Shown here: positions 32,858 to 41,326 of the stretch, in pieces
Position numbering within the stretch: position 1 is the stretch's first letter
Layout of the letters: the number at the start of each line of letters is the position of its first letter
Assembly (NCBI RefSeq): GCF_003667705.1
Contig: NZ_CP033019.1
Location: 2,914,001-2,978,000, forward strand
Length of the DNA: 64,000 nucleotides
From: Janthinobacterium agaricidamnosum
GTDB taxonomy: Bacteria > Pseudomonadota > Gammaproteobacteria > Burkholderiales > Burkholderiaceae_D
Direction: 5' to 3'
The notes under the pieces: generated by a model
The model's input: the letters and a program-made list of their open reading frames with translations, nothing else
The model's database searches: none
What the model was told of the DNA's origin: nothing
Position numbers and translations under genes: made by a program

Positions 32858-35800
32858 ATGATGAATACCAAGACCCCGATCGACTCCTTCAGCTTTCGCC
32901 GCATCCTCGCCCGCAACGTTACCTTGCCGCTGCTTATCGGGATCGTCACGGCCCTCGTCTTTGTCGGCTTGATCGCCTACCTGCTCTCGGCCCTGCGCTC
33001 GGTCGAGCATTCCGAACGGGTGATCGGCAACGCCAACGAGGTCATGAAGCTGTCCGTCGACCTGGAAACAGGCATGCGCGGCTACCTGCTGACGGGCGAT
33101 GAAACGTTTTTGGCGCCGTATAAATCGGGCAAGGCAAAGATCGCCGTGGAAATGAACACGCTGCTCGAGCTGGTGTCGGACAACTCCATCCAGGTGGACC
33201 GGCTGCGCCGCATCCGCGCGCTGCAAGGCCAGTGGATGGAGTACGCGGAAGCCGTGATCGCCCAGCGCCGCAACAACCAGGAATTCCTCGCGCGCGTGCG
33301 CCAGGGCGAAGGGAAGCTGGAATTCGACGAAATCCGCCGCGAATTTCTCACCTTCCTGTCCATGGAGCAGCGCCTGCGCCAGGAGCGGGCCGACTCGGCC
33401 GAGGGCCGCACCATGCTGGCCGTGGTGGTGTTCCTGATCCTCAGCCTGGGCATGTCCGGCTTGCTGGCCTACCTGGGACGGCGCGAACTGCTGCGCCTGT
33501 CCGATATCTATAACGATGCGCTGGAGCAGCGCGGCAAGGACAACGACGTGCTGCAGGAGCAAGCATGGCTGCGCACGGGACAGACGGAGCTGGCGGCCCA
33601 CACGAGCGGCCAGCTGGGCCTGCCGCAACTGGGACGGCACGTGCTCGATTTCCTGGCCCACCGGCTGGAAGTGGCCGTGGCCACCCTGTACGTCGTCGAC
33701 GAGGATGGCAGCCTGCGCCGTACTGCCGTGTACGGCTTCAACGAACAGGGCGTGAAGGAAAAACAGGTGTTCAAGCTGGGCGAAGGCCTGGTGGGCGAGA
33801 CGGCGCGCGAAAAACGCCTCAAGCATGTGCAGCAAGTGCCCGAGAATTATCTGACCGTGACGTCGAGCCTGGGCAGCGGCGCGCCGCTGGAACTGGTGTT
33901 GGTGCCCGTCAACAATGAAGGCGTCGTCAACGGCGTCATCGAACTGGGCTTTACGCATCCCGTCAGCGCCCGCGCCAAGGAGTGGCTGAACCTGATTGGC
34001 ACCAATATCGGCACCTCGCTGGAAGCGGCCCTGTACCGCCAGCGCCTGCAAAATGTACTGGAAGAAACGCAGCAATTGAATGAAGAACTGGAAGTGCAGC
34101 AGGAAGAACTGCGCACGGCCAATGAAGAGCTGGGTGAGCAATCGCGCGTGCTGGAACAGTCGCAAGCCCACCTGGAAGAGCAAAAAGCGGCGCTGGAACA
34201 GTCGAACGAGCAGCTGGCCGTGCAGGCGCTGTCGCTGGACCAGAAGAACATGGCGATCGTCCAGGCGCACGCCCAGCTGGAAGCGCGCGCCGAAGAGCTG
34301 CAGCGGGCCAGCCGCTACAAATCCGAGTTCCTGGCGAACATGTCGCATGAGCTGCGCACGCCGCTGAACAGCTCGCTGATCCTGTCGAAGCTGTTGTCCG
34401 ACAACAGCAGCGGCAACCTGACGCCGGAACAAGTGACGTTTGCGCAAACCATCTATTCGGCCGGCAATGACCTGTTGACCCTCATCAACGACATCCTCGA
34501 CATTTCCAAGGTCGAGGCGGGCAAGCTGGAATTGACGCCGGACGCCGTGCCTTTCGACGAGCTGCTCAGCAGCATGAAGATGCTGTTCGGCGCCCAGGCG
34601 CAGCAAAAGAAACTGGTGTTTGACGTCAAGGTGGCGCCGGACACGCCGCCATCGTTCGTCAGCGACCGCCAGCGCCTGGAGCAGATCCTGAAAAATCTGC
34701 TGTCGAACGCCATCAAGTTTACCGATGCGGGCACGGTGTCCCTGCACGTGAGCGCCGATGCGGCGGGCCAGGTGCGCTTCCAGGTGCAGGATTCGGGCAT
34801 CGGCATCGCCGACGACCAGCAGCACAAGATTTTCGACGCCTTCCACCAGGCCGACGGCACCACCAGCCGCCGCTATGGCGGCACGGGCCTGGGCCTGTCG
34901 ATTTCGCGCGACCTGGCCGCCTTGCTGGGCGGCGGCATCGAGCTGGCCAGCACGCCGGGCCAGGGCAGCACGTTTACCTTGGTGCTGCCGGCCGTCATGC
35001 CGGAACGCGCGGTGGAGGCGGCGGCAGCGCCCCACGCCGCGCCGCAAGCGCCCGCAAAAACCGCGGCCGCCGCACCGAAGGCGGCGCCTGCCGCCAAACC
35101 CGTGCCGCTGCCCACGTTCCAGGATGACCGCGATAGCGTGCCCCCCGCCAAGACGGGCCAGCGTTCCGTGCTGGTGATCGAGGATGAGCCGTCGTTTGCC
35201 GGCATCCTGTTCGACCTCGCGCATGAAATGCAATACCGCTGCCTGGTGGCGCACGGCGCAGACGAAGGCTTGCGCCTGGCGGAAGAATTCCTGCCCGACG
35301 CCATCCTGCTCGACATGGGCTTGCCGGACCGCCCTGGCTTGCTGGTCTTGCAGCAATTGAAGGAAAACCCGATAACCCGCCACATTCCCGTGCACATCGT
35401 CTCCGGCAACGACCAGATCCAGGAAGCCATGCAGCTGGGCGCCATCGGCTACGCCACCAAGCCGCGCACGCGCGAACAATTGAAGGAAGTGTTCCACAAG
35501 CTCGAATCAAAATTCACGCAGCAGATGAAGCGCATCCTGCTGGTCGAGGACGATGAACGCCAGCGCGAAAGCGTGGTCCACCTGATCAGCGACAACGACG
35601 TGGAAATCACGGCCGTGGCGCTGGGTGAACAGGCGCTGGAACTGCTGAAGACGCAAATTTTCGACTGCATGATCATCGACTTGAAGCTGCCCGACATCCA
35701 GGGCAACGAATTGCTCGAACGTATGGAACATGAAGAATTGTGCTCGTTCCCGCCCGTCATCGTCTACACGGGCCGCAACCTGAGCCGCGAGGAAGAAGCG

Positions 35801-36343
35801 GATTTAATGAAATATTCGCGCTCGATCATCATCAAGGGCGCCCGTTCGCCCGAGCGCCTGCTCGACGAAGTGACCCTCTTCCTGCACAAGGTGGAGTCGG
35901 AACTGTCGAGCGAGCGCCAGGGCATGCTGCAACAGGTGCGCAGCCGCGAGCGCGTGTTTGAAGGGCGCAAGATTTTGCTGGTGGACGACGACGTGCGCAA
36001 CATCTTTGCCCTGACGAATGCGCTGGAACAGAAAGGCGTGGTGGTGGAAATCGGCCGCAACGGCTTCGAAGCCATCAGCAAGCTCAACAGCGTGGACGAT
36101 ATCGACCTGGTGTTGATGGACGTCATGATGCCGGGCATGGACGGCCTGGAAGCGACGCGCCTGATCCGCGCCGATGGCCGCTACAACAAGCTGCCCATCA
36201 TCGCGATTACGGCCAAGGCCATGAAGAATGACCAGGAAGAATGCCTGCAGGCGGGCGCATCCGACTACCTGGCCAAGCCGATCGACCTGGACCGTCTGTA
36301 TTCGCTGCTGCGCGTGTGGATGCCGAAGATGGAACGCATCTGA
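32858..36343 (+). CDS. Hybrid sensor kinase: CHASE3-GAF-HisKA-HATPase-REC-REC-REC
   Basis: A 1161-residue membrane kinase. TM helices near residues 20-42 and 190-210 flank a CHASE3 sensor (LETGMRGYLLTGDETFLAPY). A GAF domain (~240-400) and a long Gln/Glu-rich coiled coil (~400-490) follow. HisKA carries the phospho-His in MSHELRTPLN (about residue 497), then the ATPase (GGTGLGLSISRDL). Three receiver domains lie at ~769-885, 890-1005 and 1038-1157. Stimulus and output are unknown. ATG 32858 or 32861 could be the start; no strong ribosome-binding site is seen. The downstream CheR gene starts 28 bases after it. Confidence 0.92.
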   Translation: MMNTKTPIDSFSFRRILARNVTLPLLIGIVTALVFVGLIAYLLSALRSVEHSERVIGNANEVMKLSVDLETGMRGYLLTGDETFLAPYKSGKAKIAVEMNTLLELVSDNSIQVDRLRRIRALQGQWMEYAEAVIAQRRNNQEFLARVRQGEGKLEFDEIRREFLTFLSMEQRLRQERADSAEGRTMLAVVVFLILSLGMSGLLAYLGRRELLRLSDIYNDALEQRGKDNDVLQEQAWLRTGQTELAAHTSGQLGLPQLGRHVLDFLAHRLEVAVATLYVVDEDGSLRRTAVYGFNEQGVKEKQVFKLGEGLVGETAREKRLKHVQQVPENYLTVTSSLGSGAPLELVLVPVNNEGVVNGVIELGFTHPVSARAKEWLNLIGTNIGTSLEAALYRQRLQNVLEETQQLNEELEVQQEELRTANEELGEQSRVLEQSQAHLEEQKAALEQSNEQLAVQALSLDQKNMAIVQAHAQLEARAEELQRASRYKSEFLANMSHELRTPLNSSLILSKLLSDNSSGNLTPEQVTFAQTIYSAGNDLLTLINDILDISKVEAGKLELTPDAVPFDELLSSMKMLFGAQAQQKKLVFDVKVAPDTPPSFVSDRQRLEQILKNLLSNAIKFTDAGTVSLHVSADAAGQVRFQVQDSGIGIADDQQHKIFDAFHQADGTTSRRYGGTGLGLSISRDLAALLGGGIELASTPGQGSTFTLVLPAVMPERAVEAAAAPHAAPQAPAKTAAAAPKAAPAAKPVPLPTFQDDRDSVPPAKTGQRSVLVIEDEPSFAGILFDLAHEMQYRCLVAHGADEGLRLAEEFLPDAILLDMGLPDRPGLLVLQQLKENPITRHIPVHIVSGNDQIQEAMQLGAIGYATKPRTREQLKEVFHKLESKFTQQMKRILLVEDDERQRESVVHLISDNDVEITAVALGEQALELLKTQIFDCMIIDLKLPDIQGNELLERMEHEELCSFPPVIVYTGRNLSREEEADLMKYSRSIIIKGARSPERLLDEVTLFLHKVESELSSERQGMLQQVRSRERVFEGRKILLVDDDVRNIFALTNALEQKGVVVEIGRNGFEAISKLNSVDDIDLVLMDVMMPGMDGLEATRLIRADGRYNKLPIIAITAKAMKNDQEECLQAGASDYLAKPIDLDRLYSLLRVWMPKMERI

Positions 36344-36371
36344 TGCCACGCCACGCGATGGAAAGCCGCTG

Positions 36372-37253
36372 ATGTCCCCGCGCTACACGGACGAGCAGCT
36401 GCATGCGCTGATGGAAGCCATCTATCAGCGCTACAGCTACGACTTTCGCGACTATTCCCTGCCCTCGCAGCGCCGCCGCCTGAACCAGGCGCTCGAGCGC
36501 TTCCATTGCGCCGACTTGCCTGCCTTGCAACAGCAAGTGCTGGACGACGCAGCCAGCTTTGGCAAGCTGCTGCAGATTTTGACCGTGCCCGTCACGCAGA
36601 TGTTCCGCGACCCGGCGTTTTTCCTCGCCTTGCGCGAACACGTGGTGCCCGTGCTGAAAACCTACCCGTCGCCGACCATCTGGGTGGCCGGCTGCTGCAC
36701 GGGCGAAGAAGCGCTGTCGCTGGCCATCGTGCTGCACGAGGAAGGCTTGCTCGAACGCAGCACGATCTACGCCACGGACATCAATCCGCAGGCGCTGGCC
36801 ACGGCCGCGCGCGGCGTGTATCCGCTGCACCGGCTCGAGGAGTATGGCGCCAACTACCTGGCAGCGGGCGGCCTGGGCCAGCTGGCAGACTACTACACGG
36901 TCGAGCATGCCACGGCGCGTTTCCAGCAGCGTCTGCTCGACAGTATCAACTTTGCCGACCACAGCTTGTCCACGGACAGCGTTTTTATCGAAACGCAATT
37001 GATTTTGTGCCGTAACGTACTGATTTACTTCAACAAAACCTTGCAGGAGCGGGCCCTGGGCCTGTTCCACGACTCGCTGTGCCACCGGGGTTTCCTGGGT
37101 CTGGGCAGCAAGGAAAGCACGCATTTCACGCGCTTTGCCGCCGACTTCGAGCCATTGCCGGGTCCCGAAAAGCTCTACCGCAAGCGTGCGCCGTCGCACG
37201 CCGCTTCCCATTACGCTGGGCGGCACATGCCAGGATTGAAACATGATGAATGA
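36372..37253 (+). CDS. CheR-type protein-glutamate methyltransferase
   Basis: A 293-residue CheR. The N-terminal helical domain precedes a SAM-binding domain with VAGCCTGEEALSLAIVL and YATDINPQALATAARG, and RNVLIYFNKTLQE near the C-terminus. CheR normally methylates glutamates of chemoreceptors; here no chemoreceptor or CheB gene is adjacent. It probably serves the neighbouring phosphorelay as an unusual module. The gene overlaps the next one by 11 bases. Confidence 0.92.
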   Translation: MSPRYTDEQLHALMEAIYQRYSYDFRDYSLPSQRRRLNQALERFHCADLPALQQQVLDDAASFGKLLQILTVPVTQMFRDPAFFLALREHVVPVLKTYPSPTIWVAGCCTGEEALSLAIVLHEEGLLERSTIYATDINPQALATAARGVYPLHRLEEYGANYLAAGGLGQLADYYTVEHATARFQQRLLDSINFADHSLSTDSVFIETQLILCRNVLIYFNKTLQERALGLFHDSLCHRGFLGLGSKESTHFTRFAADFEPLPGPEKLYRKRAPSHAASHYAGRHMPGLKHDE

Positions 37254-38433
37254 AACAAGCACCAAACTGCTGATCGTCGATGACTTGCCGGAAAACCTGC
37301 GCGCGCTCAATGCGCTGATCCGCGAGAGCGACCGCAGCGTCTACCAGGCCTCGTCGGGCGAAGAAGCGCTGGCCCTGCTGCTCGAACACGATTTCGCGCT
37401 GGCCATCCTCGACGTGCAAATGCCGGAAATGGATGGCTTTGAGCTGGCGCAACTGATGCGCGGCACGGAAAAGACGCGCCATATCCCCATCGTCTTCGTC
37501 ACGGCGGCCGGCAAGGAAATGAATTTCGCCTTCCAGGGCTATGAAAGCGGCGCCGTCGACTTCCTGCACAAGCCGCTCGACATCAATGCCGTGCAAAGCA
37601 AGGTCAACGTGTTCGTCGCCCTGCACCAGCAGCGCAGCGAGACGCGGCGCCAGGTGCAGGCGCTCGAGCACAGCCGCCAGCAGCAGGAAGCGTTATTGAA
37701 GGAATTGCGCGCCACCCAGGCTGAACTGCAGCGCTCGCTGCGCCTGCGCGACGAATTCATGTCCATGGTGGCGCACGAGCTGCGCACGCCCCTGAACACG
37801 CTGTTTCTCGAGACGCAGATGCGCACCGTGAACCTCGAGCGGGGCAATCTGGCCGCCTTCGAGCCGGAAAAGCTGGGCAAGATGGTGGCGCGCGACGGGC
37901 GGCAAATCCGCAGCATGGTGCGCCTGATCGACGACATGCTCGACGTGTCGCGCATTACCAGCGGCAAGCTGTCTATCCGCCGCGAATCGGTCGACCTGAC
38001 CAGCCTGGTGCGCCGGGTGGCCGACGACCTGTCGCCGTATGCCGCCGCGGCCGGCAGCGTGCTGGAAGTGCTGGCCTTCGAACCCATCCACGGTTACTGG
38101 GATGCCTTCCGCGTCGAGCAAATCGTTGTCAACCTGATCAGCAATGCCGTGCGCTACGGCCAGGGCCAGCCCGTGGAAATCAGCCTGGCGCACACGCAGA
38201 ACAGCGCCGTCATCGAAGTGCGCGACCATGGCATCGGCATCAACGCGCGCGACCAGGAGCGCATCTTCGACGCCTTCGAGCGCGTCATGCACCAGGACCG
38301 CACCGGCGGCCTGGGCCTGGGCCTGTTCATCACCAAGCAACTGGTCGACGCGCATGGCGGCGCCATCACCCTGCAAAGCCAGCCCGGCAATGGCGCCCTG
38401 TTCAGCGTCACCCTGCCGCTGGCCGGCAGCTGA
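37243..38433 (+). CDS. REC-HisKA-HATPase hybrid response regulator/kinase
   Basis: A 396-residue cytoplasmic protein with an N-terminal receiver domain (phospho-Asp in LAILDVQMPEMDGF, Lys in FLHKPLD). A short helix with Gln/Arg repeats follows, then HisKA (MVAHELRTPLNTL) and the ATPase domain (GGLGLGLFITKQLVDAHGG). The receiver at the N-terminus suggests that it accepts phosphate from the upstream kinase before signalling on. It overlaps cheR by 11 bases and precedes the next kinase by seven. Confidence 0.93.
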   Translation: MMNETSTKLLIVDDLPENLRALNALIRESDRSVYQASSGEEALALLLEHDFALAILDVQMPEMDGFELAQLMRGTEKTRHIPIVFVTAAGKEMNFAFQGYESGAVDFLHKPLDINAVQSKVNVFVALHQQRSETRRQVQALEHSRQQQEALLKELRATQAELQRSLRLRDEFMSMVAHELRTPLNTLFLETQMRTVNLERGNLAAFEPEKLGKMVARDGRQIRSMVRLIDDMLDVSRITSGKLSIRRESVDLTSLVRRVADDLSPYAAAAGSVLEVLAFEPIHGYWDAFRVEQIVVNLISNAVRYGQGQPVEISLAHTQNSAVIEVRDHGIGINARDQERIFDAFERVMHQDRTGGLGLGLFITKQLVDAHGGAITLQSQPGNGALFSVTLPLAGS

Positions 38434-38440
38434 GGCCGGC

Positions 38441-41326
38441 ATGACCATCACACCCGCCCCCCGCGGCCAGGCCGGCGCCAGCGGCGTCGCCTTCTTGCTG
38501 CAGCTGGAACGCCGGCTGCGGCTGCTGCAGGACACGGGCGAGATCCTGTCCCTGTCGGCGCAGCTGCTGGGACAGCGCCTGGGCGCCCAGCAAGTGGCCT
38601 GTTTCGATATCGACCAGAGTCTGCAATGCCCTACCCTGCAGCATGCGTGGAGCGACGGCCTGGCGCCCGGTGCCGCCGGCGAGTATTTCCTCGGCGATTA
38701 TGCCGCACGCCTGGCCGATGCGCTGGCCGCAGGCCAGGCGCTGGCCGTCAGCGATGTGGCGAGCGACCCGCGCACGGCCATGCCGGCCGCGCTGGCCACG
38801 TTTGCGCGCCTGGGCATCCGTGCCTTCCTGAACATTCCCATTGCCAAGGAAGGCCGGCTGGCGGCCCTGTTCGTCGTGCACAGCAGCGCGGCACGGCTGT
38901 GGCATGCGGACGAAATCGAACTGGCCGTGCAAGTGTCGGAACGGGTCTGGTCGACCATTTTGCGGGCCCGGGCGGAATCGCGCCTGCGCGCCCTCAGCGC
39001 CACCATGGAAACACAGGTGGCCGAGCGCACGCGCGAGTTCGGCCGCACCTGGAACGTCAGCCCCGACTTGCTGGGCGTGCTCAACCTCGACGGCTATTTC
39101 GAACACTCGAACCCGGCCTGGCAAGCCACCCTGGGCTGGTCGGTCGAGGAAATCCGCACGACGAAATTTTTTGAACTGATCCATCCCGAAGACTTGCCGC
39201 GCACCCATGCGGCCTGGGAGGCGGCCAACCAGGGCCAGCCGGCGCTACGCTTCGAAAACCGCTACCGCCACAAGCTGGGCGGCTGGCACTGGCTGTCGTG
39301 GGTGGCCGTGCCCGAGGGCGAGAAGGTGTATTGCAGCGCGCGCGACATCACCGTGGAAAAGAAGCTGGAAGCGGACCTGGCCGCGCGCAACAGCGAGCGC
39401 GAACGGCTGTGGCGCAGCGCGCAAGACCTGATGGTGGCCATCGATGCCGAAGGCTGCTTTACCGCCGTCAACCCGGCCGCCAGCGCCATCCTGGGCTGGC
39501 TGCCCGAGGAAATGCTGGGCCGCAGCCTGTTCGACTTCGTGCTGCCCGAGGATGCCGCCGCCACGCGCCAGGCGCTGGCGCAAGTGTCGCGGGAAGCCAT
39601 GCCCAGCTTTGAAAACCGCTACCGGCACCGCGATGGCGGCCACCGCTGGCTGTCGTGGGTGGCGGCGACCGAAGGCGACCTGGTGTTTGCCACCGGGCGC
39701 CACGTCACCCTGGAAAAGGAAGCGCAAAGCACCTTGCTCAGCATGCAGGAATCGTTGCGCCACAGCGAAATGGCGCTGCTGCAATCGCAAAAACTCGAAG
39801 CGCTGGGCAAGCTGACGGGCGGCGTGGCCCATGATTTCAATAACGTCCTGCAAATTATTTCGGGCAATCTGCAGCTGCTGCAAATGACCCTGGACGGCGA
39901 CCCGCTGGCCGCCAAGCGCATTGCCAGCGCCTCGGCCGCCGTGGAACGGGGCGCCAAGCTGTCGGCCCAGCTGCTGGCGTTTGCGCGGCGTCAACCGTTG
40001 AAACCGCTGGTGACGGACCTGGCGCAACTGCTGCGTTCGACGGAAGAGCTGCTGCGGCGCGCCACGGGCGAAACCATCGAAACGCGTTTGCTGCTGTCCG
40101 ACGACTGCTGGCGCGCGCTGGTCGACCCGCACCAGCTGGAAAACGTCATCCTCAACCTGGCCATCAACGCGCGCGACGCCATGAATGGCCAGGGCCAGCT
40201 GACCATCGAACTGAGCAACAGCGTGCTGGACAGCGGCTACGCGGCGCGCCATGCGGACGTGGCGCCCGGCGACTACGTGCAGCTTGCCGTCTCGGATACG
40301 GGCACGGGCATTCCCGCCGAGCTGCTGGACAAGATTTTCGAACCGTTCTTCACGACGAAAAGCGAGGGCGAAGGCACGGGACTGGGCCTGTCCATGGCGT
40401 ACGGCTTCCTGCGCCAGAGCGGCGGCCACCTGACGGTGGACAGTTTGCCAGGCCACGGCAGCACCTTCCGCATCTACCTGCCGCGCTCGCTCGAAGCGGA
40501 AACGGAACTGCCGCTGCAACTGGGCGGTCCCGTGCTGGGCGGCAAGGAAACCATCCTCGTCGTGGAAGACGACGTGCAAGTGCAGACGACGGTGGTGGAC
40601 ATGCTGCGCGGCCTCGGCTACGTCGTGCTGCGCGCGAGCGACGGCGAAAGCGCGCTGGCCATCGTTGGCAGCGGCGTGCCCATCGACCTGCTGTTTACGG
40701 ACGTGGTAATGCCGGGCAAGGTAGCCAGCACGGAACTGGCGCGCCAGGCCCGCTTGCTGCTGCCGCAGCTGGCCGTGTTGTTTACCTCGGGCTACACGCA
40801 GGACGCCATCATGCAGGGCGGCCGGCTGGAACCGGGCGTCGAGCTGCTGAGCAAACCCTACCGGCGCGAAGACCTGGCGCGGCGCATCCGCCACCTGCTG
40901 GCCAACGGCCGCCATGTGACGGCCCTGCACCAGTACCGTGCGCAGCTGGCGCCGCAGCCTGCGCCGGCGCTGCCGGAGGGAAGGCATATCCTGTTGGTGG
41001 AAGACAATGCCGACGCGCGCGCCATGACGAGCGAACTGCTGGCCATGCTCGGCCACACGGTGCTGGCCGTGGGCACGGCCGAGGAAGCCCTGCCGCTGCT
41101 GGGCACGCCGGGACTGGATCTGCTGCTGACCGATATCAGCCTGCCGCAGATGTCGGGCGTCCAGCTGGCCGAGCTGGCGGCGCGCGACTATCCGCAGCTG
41201 GAAGTGGTGTTTTCCACCGGCCATGCGCCGGCCAATTCCGGCGTGCTCGACCCGCAGGCGCGCTTCCTGGTGAAACCATTTACCGTCAAGCAATTACAGC
41301 GGGCCTTGCTGCCGCCAGGTCAGTAG
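38441..41326 (+). CDS. GAF-PAS-PAS hybrid histidine kinase with two C-terminal receivers
   Basis: A 961-residue cytoplasmic kinase: GAF (residues ~25-185), two PAS domains (~200-305 and 325-430), a HisKA-like region with VAHDFNNVLQIISGNLQL (~450-520), HATPase (GTGLGLSMAYGFLRQSGGH, to ~685) and two receivers (~704-818, 849-957). The DFNNVL kinase core belongs to the HWE/PAS hybrid type rather than classical HELRTP. The sequence is clearly paralogous to the convergent gene next to it. The two genes overlap at their 3' ends by seven bases. Confidence 0.92.
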   Translation: MTITPAPRGQAGASGVAFLLQLERRLRLLQDTGEILSLSAQLLGQRLGAQQVACFDIDQSLQCPTLQHAWSDGLAPGAAGEYFLGDYAARLADALAAGQALAVSDVASDPRTAMPAALATFARLGIRAFLNIPIAKEGRLAALFVVHSSAARLWHADEIELAVQVSERVWSTILRARAESRLRALSATMETQVAERTREFGRTWNVSPDLLGVLNLDGYFEHSNPAWQATLGWSVEEIRTTKFFELIHPEDLPRTHAAWEAANQGQPALRFENRYRHKLGGWHWLSWVAVPEGEKVYCSARDITVEKKLEADLAARNSERERLWRSAQDLMVAIDAEGCFTAVNPAASAILGWLPEEMLGRSLFDFVLPEDAAATRQALAQVSREAMPSFENRYRHRDGGHRWLSWVAATEGDLVFATGRHVTLEKEAQSTLLSMQESLRHSEMALLQSQKLEALGKLTGGVAHDFNNVLQIISGNLQLLQMTLDGDPLAAKRIASASAAVERGAKLSAQLLAFARRQPLKPLVTDLAQLLRSTEELLRRATGETIETRLLLSDDCWRALVDPHQLENVILNLAINARDAMNGQGQLTIELSNSVLDSGYAARHADVAPGDYVQLAVSDTGTGIPAELLDKIFEPFFTTKSEGEGTGLGLSMAYGFLRQSGGHLTVDSLPGHGSTFRIYLPRSLEAETELPLQLGGPVLGGKETILVVEDDVQVQTTVVDMLRGLGYVVLRASDGESALAIVGSGVPIDLLFTDVVMPGKVASTELARQARLLLPQLAVLFTSGYTQDAIMQGGRLEPGVELLSKPYRREDLARRIRHLLANGRHVTALHQYRAQLAPQPAPALPEGRHILLVEDNADARAMTSELLAMLGHTVLAVGTAEEALPLLGTPGLDLLLTDISLPQMSGVQLAELAARDYPQLEVVFSTGHAPANSGVLDPQARFLVKPFTVKQLQRALLPPGQ

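Noticed and set aside
32822..35497. 891-residue open frame on the minus strand
   Set aside because: Antisense shadow of the CHASE3 hybrid kinase; Arg/Gln/His-rich composition only.
39245..41293. 682-residue open frame on the minus strand
   Set aside because: Antisense shadow of the PAS hybrid kinase.
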